A stretch of 64,000 nt of DNA from Lucifuga dentata (lineage: Eukaryota > Chordata > Actinopteri > Ophidiiformes > Bythitidae), in assembly GCA_014773175.1 (NCBI GenBank), contig VXCM01000158.1, positions 188,207-252,206 on the forward strand, given 5' to 3'. Positions 54,001 through 64,000 of this stretch are shown here, in pieces. Every line of letters starts with the position of its first letter. Within the stretch, counting starts at the first letter, position 1. Position numbers and translations under genes: made by a program. A model generated the notes under the pieces. The model did no database searches. It was not told where the DNA came from and saw only the letters and a list, made by a program, of their open reading frames with translations.

Positions 54001-57000
54001 TATGTTTCTCACAAAGGTCTGTGAAAAATTGTCATGACAGCAGCACCAGGCAAAGTGTAAATCAAGGTTGTAGGACACAACTGTGGACCCAAAGTGCAGA
54101 GTCAGCAATGTGTCCTAACTAGCAAGGCTAAACTATGGTGAACCAATTACTGTACACTACACAGAGGGACCTCCTGCAGCTAGAAATGAGACCTGATTGC
54201 TTCCAGGAATAAACAGCCAAGACTGTTTCAGCAGAAATATGAAGATTGTGTTTGGATCATGAGTCAACACAAGCAGATAGAGACAATCATTCCTCAGCAA
54301 CAACAATGGTATGCAAATGCACTCCCTGTATTTATGTACCTACAGTAGCCTTCTGTCAGAGAACTCCAGGAGAGCCTTGCTATTTTATGACAGTTGCACA
54401 ATAGGAGGTGACTACAAAAGAGGAAATGATTAATCAGGTTGAAGAAGATGAAAATAAATTGGTCACGAAGGGAGCTAATGGCCTGGAGACCACTGACCTT
54501 TACCTTACCCTGAGGGCAGCAGAGCCACAGAGTGAGACCTGCGCTTTCAGGTGGGGTGCATGTAATCCACAACACTGTTTGAATGTTCCAATTATCCAAA
54601 TGTCAAGAGTCACGAGTCAGCCTTTCAAGGCAAGGTTACACATAATCATGCTGAAAAGGTTCTCCAGCACATATGGTGAACTTTCATGAAATAGTATAGC
54701 TTACTGAGGCTAACCAGAGTGCCAAAAAATTGGTAAACCAGATTATTATTATCATAGTGGTAATATACAGTGTATGTATTGAATATAAATTCTGATGGTT
54801 TTGTGGAGTTTAAACAGATAAATAGACTCAACATGTTAGTAATGTTACCAACATGTAACGTAGATGAATGCCATTATTAAGAGCATACCCAAGCCTCATT
54901 TTGTGAAATATTTTAACACAATTTTTACTTCCAGTTGTGTTTTTAGCAATAAATACCTAAAAATTCTTGATCATTGTCAGTAATAATTTTGTAAGTAGAT
55001 TGCAACAAACCCGGGGGAGGCAGACAGATGTCAATCAACCATGGTCTATAAACATTCATGCAGTCCTAAGAAGAGGTCTTATCAGCTAAAATAAGTAAAA
55101 CCCCCTGTGCGGTTCCCTTGGGCTTTACATTTGCTAGTGCTGCATGATAAGCCAACCAGTATAAACTTATTAAACCCTAAGGGGGTTCCTGCCCATTAGA
55201 GGGCTTCAACTGGTGAAATGGTGGGGAGGTTTGTTGGATGCTCTGACTATCATACCAAACGCACAAATCATAGTTATTGTTATCCTTGTTTCTGACACTC
55301 TTCACACTCTAATATGGCTCTTTCAGAGCAATGCTGGATGACCTCCAGCATTGCAAAATGCAAGGTGCAAGCCTCTATGCAATAGCTCAGCAATAAATGC
55401 TCTACTCCTGGCCTGTGTCTCCTGCTAAACAGTAAGCAACCTAACATAAATCCTTATATTTGACATAAGCCAGTGAACTGGTCAAAACGTTCAGGTCCTA
55501 ACAAATGACTCAGCAGTGTAAGACAGAGAAAGTTTCTTTGTTGTATCCATGGTTAATGCAGATATAGAGAAAGATACACATCCAAAAGGTAAAACCTTAT
55601 GAACAGATGAGGTATTGACAACTGTAGAACCTCAAAAATATCACTGAACAAGGTTGTGGATGCTGCATCACCCTGTGTAGAAAGTGCAGAAATTGCTGAA
55701 TGAGGGCCCCAGTACTCGTTTGCAAAGCCAATCTCTGAGCCTCTGCATAGAGACGCTGTAGCCTTACCTTCCTCATAATAAGCCCATGTATGTGTAGGAA
55801 AAACTGATGCTTATTCTTGTCCCCTTCACAGGGAAGAAGATAAAATATAACCAAAGTCAAAATGTCAAAGTCAAAGCAAACAGCAACTGTCTTATTTGAC
55901 AATGCCCTTTAAAGGCTGTTCGTCCTGAAAGAATCAAAGGCAGTTCATATTGGGGGACAGAGGAGTATATCCCTGGATACTTCCTTCTGACACCCTGCAG
56001 GAAACATTTCGGAGGATGCCCTCTCTCCAAATCCCATGCAAGAGAGAAGGAAATTATTCTTGTTTCCTCTCCACCTGAAGGTGGAGAAAGTGAATACAGT
56101 GAAACACTGAATGAACAATTCAGTGCTTCTGTCCTCACAATAATTCTGATAATCCAGACAGCTGTATTTATAGTTGATGGTGGAATGTGCATGTGTCCCT
56201 TGTCTGCATATCTGCAGACAATCCTAATCCCAGTCTATTCCTCACCAGATACAAATCCTGACAGGTTGTCCCAGAAATGACATCATACCTGTCACACCAT
56301 TCACTGATGACTGGTTCCTAGACTCAACTCTTAATATTATCTGCACAGAGACACTTGTGACAGTTGAGTCATCTCCATGACACTGTCATGTGCAGCAACA
56401 AGGTGTTTAGTCTCATCTGGAACTCATGTGTTTGGAACAAAGCACAAGCTATTATTAAAATAAATGGTGGACATGCCAAATATTGAGAAACCTAATGTAC
56501 TGCATTTTTTTCTTCCTAATATGTATTTATTTGGGGGCAGTTGTTCTTGCTTATGGACTATTTTTTTTTTTTTTTTTTANTTTTTTTTTTTTTTTTTTAA
56601 ACACCCAGTGTATATTTATGCAGTACTCAAATCTCAGCGAGATCCATATGTTAAGCTATGCAACTTCAAATCCAAAGCATGACCTTAATTAGAAATTGTT
56701 CCAGAACACCAAACTGTAAAAAAACTGATTATATTATAATAATATTATAATTATATATATATTTGTTCAAAAAACAAATGGAACCAGATTAATATAATAT
56801 AATCAGGGCAACCCACCCAAATAATCTGTTATTAAACTGCTTAGCACCTGTGTGGGCCACATTTTTAATATCTTTAACATTTCGCATGTTGACACCACAC
56901 GACTGGTGATATTCTAACAGCAATTGGCAGACTAATTGGATAATTCAAATTTAAATGACTGAATAGCTGATTTCTTTTATTTATTTTGTGTTGCATCTGA

Positions 57001-57394
57001 TTGCCGCACCTGTAATTTATAAAAGAAATATTAATCTCATAGACCCCATTTATACCTTGCATTAACATGTGATCTCTCTATTTGGATACATTATCCAGAT
57101 AAGGAAAAACAAAGTTAATTCAAGATGTAAATGCGCACAGAATGCATGATATAGTCCAACCTGCCAGACACGGTATGGTCAGGCTCGTGCTATGACATGA
57201 TCTCAGTCACAAGTAGCCAGGTGGAAATGCAATCCACACAGCTGGGACACATTCATGAGCTAAAAAATCCCTCACAAGTTGAAAATGTGACCCCTGCTTC
57301 GTCTACCCATTCTTCTTAATGAAGTTATTTTGAAATGGGAGTTGCGACTTGCTTTAAATGGAAATCTGCACCTGGAATGTGCAGTAGGCCACGC

Positions 57395-57443
<49 letters not shown>

Positions 57444-59340
57444 TCTTTTATTATAAGTTATTAATAGTTAAAAATGGATGAAGCTCATCCATGGCCAAAA
57501 AGGGAACATGACCAAAGACATTGCCAAACAGATGGCAGAACAGGGGTGGGAGAGGAGTTGGCTCCAGCACCAACAAAAACCTAAAACAATTAAAGTTAAA
57601 GCAAACAGTAGCAAAAGCGAATGAGCCAGAACCGCCTAATGACCAGCCTACTGAGATCCAATCACAATACAGGCAGAATTCAGATGACGAGAACACGTTA
57701 ATGGAGGGTGTAAATGCAAGTCCAGGCATCAGATGTCACTATACAGCTAATGTAACTGGATATACAAATCGCTTTGTAAAGTGGAAATGGGGCAAAAAGA
57801 AAGATTTCTGTTTGGGCATGTGTAAAAGTGTATATTGGGCCTAGCTATACAATGAAAAAACAACATAATTTAAAAATATTTTCCACAGAGTCTGGTTTTT
57901 CTGTGTACTAAAATTACAAGGACATGCCATTCCTGATCTACGACTTTAGACAGTATTTCATACATAATCCAAAAAGCTCAACCTGTTTGTTGAATCAATT
58001 GCCAAAAACTTGACTGTAAACCAAAACCCATAACAAGTGTATCAAAGGAATTTCCAAACATCATCTATGAATGTATTGGGTTTATGCAAACTGTGTTTCA
58101 GACTGTAAACTAAATTTTAAGGAGAAATATAGCTCAGTTTCACATACATATTTTATTTCGCATCAAAGGATTGTAAAAGGGTCCTATTGAATGTGGCTGT
58201 GTCTTCCTGAGGGCAAATCAATTTGGCAGTCTTCAAAGAGAGAGTCAGAACAAACCATTAAAACGTGTAAAAACACCATGTTATGAATCTCATTGGCAGA
58301 AAATGGGAATTGGATGCATTTTAACCGGGGAAAGGTTTATAAAAGCCCTTTTCAGGGAATAAATTTGGCAGTCAGTGAATTCATAGATTTTTGTAAGATC
58401 ATACTGGAAAACCACAACCATTTAAAATGTAATAATTAGACCAGATCTTACTACTATAATTACTGTGACGTTTAACATCACACAGTTGTCATTAAGTTGA
58501 GCACCTCATTTGTCCTCAGGGGACATCAGGGCATTTTAATGGAACTGTGGCTTCTACCCACTCACTGCCATCTTCCTGGTTCCCTTTCCCTCTAACATTT
58601 TCCTCAGAATATTGCACTATCACCATATTATTGTTGTAATTGGAAAAGAGCTTTGAAAAAGAATATATAGATATTTTATAAACAAACTCATTTTCAGGAA
58701 TGGTATAGTATCGCCTTCCTTTGGAAAACACAAATAAACATGTTGTTTTTGTTACAATAAAGAAATATTCTGATAACCATTTGCCAAGAATCACTGTAAA
58801 TACAATGCATATTATGATTCCCAGCAAGAAGTATGAAATGTTGTTATTTTGGCATATTATTCCCAGATATTTATCTGTGTTTTTTACTTCTAACTCTCCA
58901 TATATGGGTATTTCTCAAAACAGTTACAGCACAGCCAAGTAAATCTCTTTTCTTCAACTTCTGTTTAACACAGATGTCTCTCTTTGCCAGTACGATTCTC
59001 CTCCTCAGCTCAGCTGACAATGAGTTTGTGCTTATCTTCACCAAAACGCTCTGTGCAAAGTACAACAATACAGTAGCTTCATCAAAATAAGCTAAAATTT
59101 TGAGCATTAATGAAAAACGATTCACAGTAATAAATTACAATTAAAAGACACAACATCAGGTTTGGCTTGCATAGCAAAGCAAACAAAAGAGAAAAACCAT
59201 TACAAAATATATTTACAAATTATGCAAGTCCTTTCATTTTTATGAGTCGGTTGATTTTGTTGTGTTTTTTCCTTCATCTTCATTGTGTGAATTGTTGTGT
59301 ACGATGTGACAGAAAATAGAAGTGGACGGGTAACATACTT
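54001..59340. other. intergenic region, right half
   Basis: Includes an N-interrupted poly-T (56562-56598), a poly-A plus AT repeat (57397-57443) and a plus-strand open frame at 57521-57844 discussed under findings. Otherwise AT-rich with no recognised gene or RNA. Confidence 0.5.
57397..57443. repeat. poly-A followed by (AT)n
   Basis: About 31 A followed by about 8 AT units; resembles a retroposon tail. Confidence 0.9.
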
Positions 59341-59346
59341 TTTATT
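59341..59346 (-). terminator. candidate poly-A signal AATAAA (minus strand)
   Basis: Reverse complement reads AATAAA, about 220 bases beyond the acceptor at 59568. It fits the end of the minus-strand Robo transcript. Hexamers of this kind are common in AT-rich DNA, so the support is positional only. Confidence 0.35.
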
Positions 59347-59567
59347 CTTTAGAAGAGGGGGATGAAAGTAATACTGTGAGATTGGTGTCTGTGTCTGTAC
59401 ATGACATTTACAGCTCTGCATTTTATCTTTCTCTGTCTTCGTTCTGTCTCCTCACCATCTCCCAAGCATCATTCTGTGTCGCTCGCAGAGAGAAAATCTC
59501 ATAGCGCTTATAAACAAGGTGTCCAGGGACAGACAGCAACTGCATGGAACAACACTTCACAAAGACT
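59341..59567 (-). other. candidate terminal exon of the minus-strand gene
   Basis: Strong acceptor ctacctctctttcag ending at 59568 and an AATAAA poly-A signal at 59346-59341. Spliced directly from the 61249 exon (phase 1), the junction codon is T|AG, a stop, making this a 3' UTR exon after KREQ. In the phase-2 frame it holds 47 codons (59566-59423, VFVKCCSMQLLSVPGHLVYK onward to TAA), which I do not recognise. The ROBO2 ending PYSKPSF was not found between 59570 and 61240. Confidence 0.4.
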
Positions 59568-60640
59568 CTGAAAGAGAGGTAGACAGTTAAAAAAACAGTG
59601 AAAAATGTTTGTTATGCTCATTTAAGCTTCATTTGTGCACTCCAAAAATCCACAATGTATTTGTTTGGCTCTTTACACCACTACTGATTATCAACTCTGC
59701 CACTGAAGTCATGTTTTAACCTGTGCCTGTTTGTTTGTTTGCTAACAGATTACACAAAAAGTAAGGCTCAAAGAAGAACCCATTAAATTTTGGTGCAGAT
59801 CCAGATCCAGGGTGGATTAGTGATTTTTTTTTTTTTTTTTANTTTTTTTTTTTTTTTTTAACAATTTCTTAACACTTTGTGAGATAGGATATTTTTCAGT
59901 ATTTTTTGTCAATTTCTTCAAGAAAGAAAGAAGAAACACTTTGAGTTGCATTTACTTGGATGGAAGGTACCATATAAATAAAGTTCGATTGATTGATTGA
60001 TTGATTGAAGAGTAATACACCAATCTCCAATGATAAATACTGTATATGCAATTTAGTCCAGTTCTGAAGAAATAAAGGTTCTTTTTTTATTATTAGCATT
60101 TAGGATTTTCATTACTATATCTACTACTACTATAGCTTAGTCAATTTTCCAGCATATAAGATGACAACCTATTACAGCTATATGTGGCTTGAAGGCTACT
60201 ATATGCATTGCAAGAGCTGAATTTATTTCACATCGCTGCAGAATTTAATTACCTTTCAGATAATAGTTACCAAAGGATGACTACTACGATTGTGAAAATC
60301 TAAACTTTGGAATTGTCTAGTTATACATCAAAAGTTTTGTGACATGGTCAAACCTCACAATTCCTGTTATTGTAGGAACAGCACCCTATTTATTATGAAG
60401 GGGGGTAGATATTAAACGTCACTGTAAAAGTTCAAAGCGTCTGTATGAAAAGGGATTATTACTATTATTATCCAAAAATTTTATGAAACTGAGAAACAAC
60501 ACATGATTGTGAGAAAATTCAACAAACTGACTTAAAACTGAACTGAGATTAATTAAATAGCTTCACAGCAAGCAGCCCCCTTCAATAGCATGTTTTTACT
60601 GGACAGAGTTTGACTTGTCATTGCAAGAAAGGCACAGGTG

Positions 60641-60673
<33 letters not shown>

Positions 60674-61248
60674 TTAATTTCTTTCTTCCATTAAGGTGTG
60701 CCAGCGAGCCAGCGTGCACAATACCAGGACCTTGGCACTGACACACCTAAATGGAACGCAGCCAGCATTAGTTATTAATTATAGCCGAGCTTTTCCTGCA
60801 ACAGTGCCGAGTTTAAAAATGAAATGAAAGACGATAAATTATAACAAGACAGAAAACTTATAATGGTTTAACATTAAAAGTTAAGTGTGTGCACATTATG
60901 ATGCACAAGTGAGCATCAACTTTTATAAAATTTCATGTAGAAAAGAATTACCATTCTGTATTTGTGGAAGACAATTAAAAAGACAAAACTGAAATAAATA
61001 TGTGTTCTGATATTAGTTACATTTGATTGTTAAGTTAATTAACAATCAAAATTAAAGGAGAAACACTGTGAAATGATAAGGAAGCAAAATTTTCACTATT
61101 GTAAACCAAAGTGAAACTATTAAATGAATTTATAGTTCATCAACTCAGTAGCTTTAAAAAAAAAAAGAAACATTTTATTTGGTTGCATTCATATGTGCAC
61201 ACAAATACAGTGCCACATATGATATCATAGAAGACGATGAAGACTTAC
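59568..61248. other. candidate last intron of the minus-strand Robo gene
   Basis: Holds a composite of two repeats (59720-60045), an N-interrupted poly-T (59842), a poly-A run (60643-60671) and a 12-bp inverted repeat (61022-61050). No further coding exon was recognised on the minus strand. Confidence 0.5.
59720..60045 (+). repeat. family A repeat with a nested SINE-like tail
   Basis: Family A blocks (tgtttgtttgtttgctaaca, gaagaacccattaaattttgg, agatccagatccagg) run to about 59915 and resume with gagtaatacaccaatct at 60009. Between them sits cactttgag ... ggtaccatataaataaag followed by (TTGA)n, a fish retroposon 3' tail. Confidence 0.6.
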
Positions 61249-61506
61249 ATTGTTCTCTTTTCTCTGTGCTGTTTGTGGGTGGATGCCCACTGTGGGCGGG
61301 GTCAGTGCCGGGTCTCTTGTGGGAACTCCTACCCAGGGTGGCCCTGTTGGATGAAGCTGTGCCATTCCAGGGAGCCATATGTTGCTGTTCCAGCGTTGAC
61401 ACTGTCACCATACACTCCTCAGAGGACTCAGTGGCTGCAGCCGCCCACGAGCTGTTCATGTGGGCAGCTACGCAGTGCAGGGACTTCACGGGCGGAGTGT
61501 GGGCTG
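61249..61506 (-). CDS. robo2: robo2-like exon (AHTPPV to NSTEKREQ)
   Basis: Acceptor atccactcagcag is a NAGNAG pair, so the join is TNTEAAHTPPV or TNTEAHTPPV. 85 codons to donor caat|gtaagt, phase 1. The peptide is Ser/Thr/His-rich with TLEQQHMAPWNGTASS and HPPTNSTEKREQ. The TPPV stretch sits where ROBO2 has DLPPPPDPPP (CC3). No repeat or stop interrupts it. Confidence 0.62.
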
Positions 61507-64000
61507 CTGAGTGGATGATAGATTTGGGTATTTGGTGAGGGATATGAATGAGACATCACAATACAGGCACTTGTCATTCTACTACAGGAGAGGATTCTCT
61601 GCTCAAAGTTATTGCTTACCCTCTGTGTTGGTGTCTCTTCGTCTGGGCAGAGTTCCAACCCTATCCGTCTGTGGTTTGTGGCCAGTTGGTGGCGCCCTCT
61701 TGTGGCCAAGGCTGTGTGTACCCTGTGCGCCATTGTCTGCTGTGCCAGAACTGGTAGAGCGACACTGCTGGGAGTAGGTTTTACCTGCAACTGGCAGGAG
61801 AGAAACACAACAAGTTAGGGGAGGAGAAGGTTTGGCTAAGGATGTATGAACAATATGATGAGAATTTGTAAAGAATTGACCAGATGTTTCAGGTGTAGAC
61901 GAAGGAGAAATACTGCTGTGATAAAATAATAATAATAATAAAAATAAATAAATAAATAATCTGTGAAACTGAAGAAGGTTAAATTGCAGTATGGCTGCTG
62001 TACATATGAGAAAGAAGAAAAAATGCACCATCAGCATTTCCATCACACTGAGTATCAGTGCTCTTGTAGAGAGTTTTCATTGTTAAATTAAATTAGTTCT
62101 CACTAATCGTTTCTGGATACTTTCATCTGCCTGACTGAACAACAACTTACAATATGTGACAGCAAAAAAAAAAAAAAAAAAAAANAAAAAAAAAAAAAAA
62201 AAAACAGAGACTTAAAAATGTTTGCATTGCTAATGTTTGTAATTATTTTTAGTCATGCTGCCCTTCATTTCTTCCTGCTATTTAAAGAGTTGGAAAAACA
62301 TATTCTTTATGCACAAGTGAGTATGTTATTCTGTCCCTGTGGGAGAAGCCTTCAAGCTTTCACAAGCTTTCAGGCAGAATCCTATTTATATTTGCATCAA
62401 ATCTTAAGTACTAGATGTGTGATTTCATGTAGTGCTCTAGATATTTGAGGATATCTGAAGAGTCTGGTGATGGGAGATGGAAGTTTTTACCTAAAGCCAA
62501 ACTATGGTTTTTAACTCACCTATGAGTGTCTTATCATTATCTCCACTGATGATGATATAAATATATTACTTCTTATCTACAATGTAATATCTTAACAACC
62601 AACCCTTACACTGTGAGTGTATGTGATTGCATGCGTGTGTATCAATACTGGATGCTCCACTGGGCTATTGTAAGCATTGGACTTAGTTTTATGCAGCGCA
62701 TCCATGGAGACAGTTCAGCCAACCATTAGACGGCACAATGCTTCTCGTCCCAGTGGTCCTCGTCTCAGCCAGATACATGCAGGAGGGCAAAAGCACTGTG
62801 CCTGCATTTTTATCTCAACTGTCCAGGGCTAGCTTTTATACTTTTTTTCTTAGCTTTTGATAAGACCACATTTATTTTGGCTACATTTTTGCATTAGCAT
62901 ATGTATTTAGAGACATTTTCTAAAACTAAGCAATGTCTAACCATACAAATGTTTTGTTAATTGATAAATAAACCATAAAATAATGCATGCAAGTTGCACA
63001 GAAAACAATCCATGTCAAAATATGCACATTATGCCAACAATTGAATATAACTGATAAAATGAATTATTTTATCAATAAAAATAATTTATTGATAAAATAA
63101 TTATCAATAAATGATAATCAAATAAATGATTGATAGTCATGTCTTTATTTATTGTATATTGGCCTTGTGTATACCTATTAATGGAAATAAAGCATAATAT
63201 AATATATAATATTAAATTATAACTATTGATAAAATACTGGTATACAGAAATTTTTCACCAGTTACAAACTGTAGAATTATATAAACTGTATAAAAAAAAT
63301 ACTTTTTTAAAGCTTCATATTATGTATATTGCACACATTCCTAATCGATGAACTATACTTGCATATTTACTTTTGCCAAGGAGGTAGCATTTTCTGTCAT
63401 CATCTGTTTGTTTTTTTTTAGCAGGATTACTCAAAATGTTATAAGCCAATTTTGACAAAACTTAGCATGGTCCTGGAAAAACATCAAGTTTTGGTGTGGA
63501 CCACATCCAGGAATTTTTTAAAATTTCTTAATTTAAAAATTTCTTATTTTTCCTTATTTATTTATTTTTTTTTAATAACTTAGTTTTTTTTTTTAATAGT
63601 TTTTTTTTAATGTTTGTCAGTTTTTTCAAAAAGTAATACACCAATCTTTATCTTATACTGTGCTACAGATATCGTGTGGTGATGTAGTTCATATGTTGAT
63701 TGGTTATGGGCCTTTCTTACTTTCAGTAAGTTAGCAGCTCACTCATTTAACAAAAAAATTGATCACCTGTCTGCTTTATAGTGTGTCAAACTTACCTGAG
63801 CCCTCAAGGTTATCCACACTGTGACCAGGAGTGAATTCAAAGCCACACAAATTCTTTGACACCACAGCATATCTTTCATCCTCTTCATCCTCATCTTCTT
63901 CGGAAAGGAGGGTGGTACCCAAGTCAGAGCCCAGCGCGCTAGACATAAAGTCCATTGAAGGGATGTGGTTGTTGGGCACGTTTGGACCGCTTTTCATGTG
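61249..64000 (-). CDS. robo2: second Roundabout receptor, ROBO2-like tail (5' partial)
   Basis: Three minus-strand coding exons from the right edge to 61249, in consistent phase 1. They encode the distal cytoplasmic tail of a Robo receptor: SALGSDLGT plus an acidic run EEDEDEEDE and FTPGHSVDNLEGS (human ROBO2 SGALISDLET...DQTPGSSMDNLDSS), then GKTYSQQCRSTSS and LPRRRDTNTE (ROBO2 GKAFTSSQ...LPHRREGMTDD), then NSTEKRE (ROBO2 NSTERKG). The order of blocks matches ROBO2, but identity is low and the CC3 proline run is reduced to HTPPV. A Slit receptor in axon guidance is expected. It lies tail to tail with the plus-strand gene, as ROBO1 and ROBO2 do in mammals. ROBO3 or a fish-specific duplicate is not excluded. 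Confidence 0.66.
61620..61790 (-). CDS. robo2: robo2-like exon (GKTYSQQ to TNTE)
   Basis: Acceptor tctctcctgccag, donor gagg|gtaagc; 171 nt, phase 1 to 1. Peptide VAGKTYSQQCRSTSSGTADN ending RVGTLPRRRDTNTE. A second acceptor six bases on (ttgcag|GTAAAA, start 61784) keeps frame and removes VA, giving GKTYS exactly where ROBO2 has GKAFTS; either may be used. The RPTSPxSTDSN core of other Robos is not preserved. Confidence 0.7.
61791..63795. other. minus-strand Robo intron
   Basis: 2-kb AT-rich intron. Contains an N-interrupted poly-A (62164-62204), a perfect 18-bp inverted repeat (63062-63102) and a dispersed repeat copy (63395-63660). Confidence 0.6.
63395..63660 (+). repeat. dispersed repeat, family A copy 3
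   Basis: Contains tagcaggattactcaaaatg, tttggtgtggaccacatcca and agtaatacaccaatcttta; the last phrase matches the resumption point at 60009 and confirms the family. Confidence 0.6.
63796..64000 (-). CDS. robo2: robo2-like exon with acidic tract (runs off window)
   Basis: Open from the window edge to donor tcag|gtaagt. Peptide NNHIPSMDFMSSALGSDLGT, TLLSEEDEDEEDERYAVV, then CGFEFTPGHSVDNLEGS. It parallels the plus-strand exon at 46998 (acidic run followed by [15 protein letters not shown]), as expected for paralogues. The start is outside the window. Confidence 0.72.

Noticed and set aside
55857..56192. 111-codon minus-strand open frame in the intergenic region
   Set aside because: No recognisable domain; might be part of an old repeat but I could not support it.
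1..64000. CRISPR arrays, bacterial operons, prophage or integrons
   Set aside because: Intron-containing vertebrate genes and microsatellites throughout; tandem repeats here have no spacer-repeat structure.

Overview
The window is vertebrate nuclear DNA, most likely from a teleost fish. The coding parts are small exons with canonical GT/AG introns, and every recognisable exon belongs to the Roundabout (Robo) axon-guidance receptor family. The rest is AT-rich intron or intergenic DNA full of (GT)n, (GATA)n, (GA)n and poly-A/T tracts, plus dispersed repeats and non-LTR retrotransposon tails of types common in fish genomes. I cannot name the species.

Layout. Positions 1-26603 lie inside one large intron; no coding exon was found there. 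Positions 26604-48836 (+ strand) carry 26 consecutive coding exons of a ROBO1-type receptor. They start inside the second Ig domain (the signal peptide and Ig1 are to the left of the window) and end at a TAG stop: Ig2-Ig5, three fibronectin III domains, one transmembrane helix and a long cytoplasmic tail. All splice phases are consistent, giving about 1437 residues. Positions 49000-59300 are gene-poor intergenic DNA. On the minus strand, from the right edge down to about 61249, lie three coding exons of the tail of a second Robo gene, most like ROBO2. A candidate terminal exon with a poly-A signal sits at 59567-59341. The two genes are tail to tail, as are human ROBO1/ROBO2 (and ROBO3/ROBO4).

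Function. Both genes encode receptors for Slit ligands in growth-cone repulsion. In the complete gene the CC0 and CC1 cytoplasmic motifs are clear. The proline-rich CC2 (Ena/VASP-binding type) and CC3 (SH3-binding type) motifs are eroded. The equivalent proline run is also poor in the minus-strand gene. This makes a diverged fish-specific duplicate of the robo1-robo2 pair worth considering.

Other notable structure: a perfect 16-bp inverted repeat inside a coding exon, a 49-bp triplicate of splice-acceptor-like sequence just before an FN3 exon, a stop codon that abuts a splice donor, and tandem alternative acceptors. There are 17 single-N positions; three are flanked by direct repeats (two of them exact) that look like unmerged contig overlaps. 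I found no RNA gene, CRISPR array or intact mobile element.
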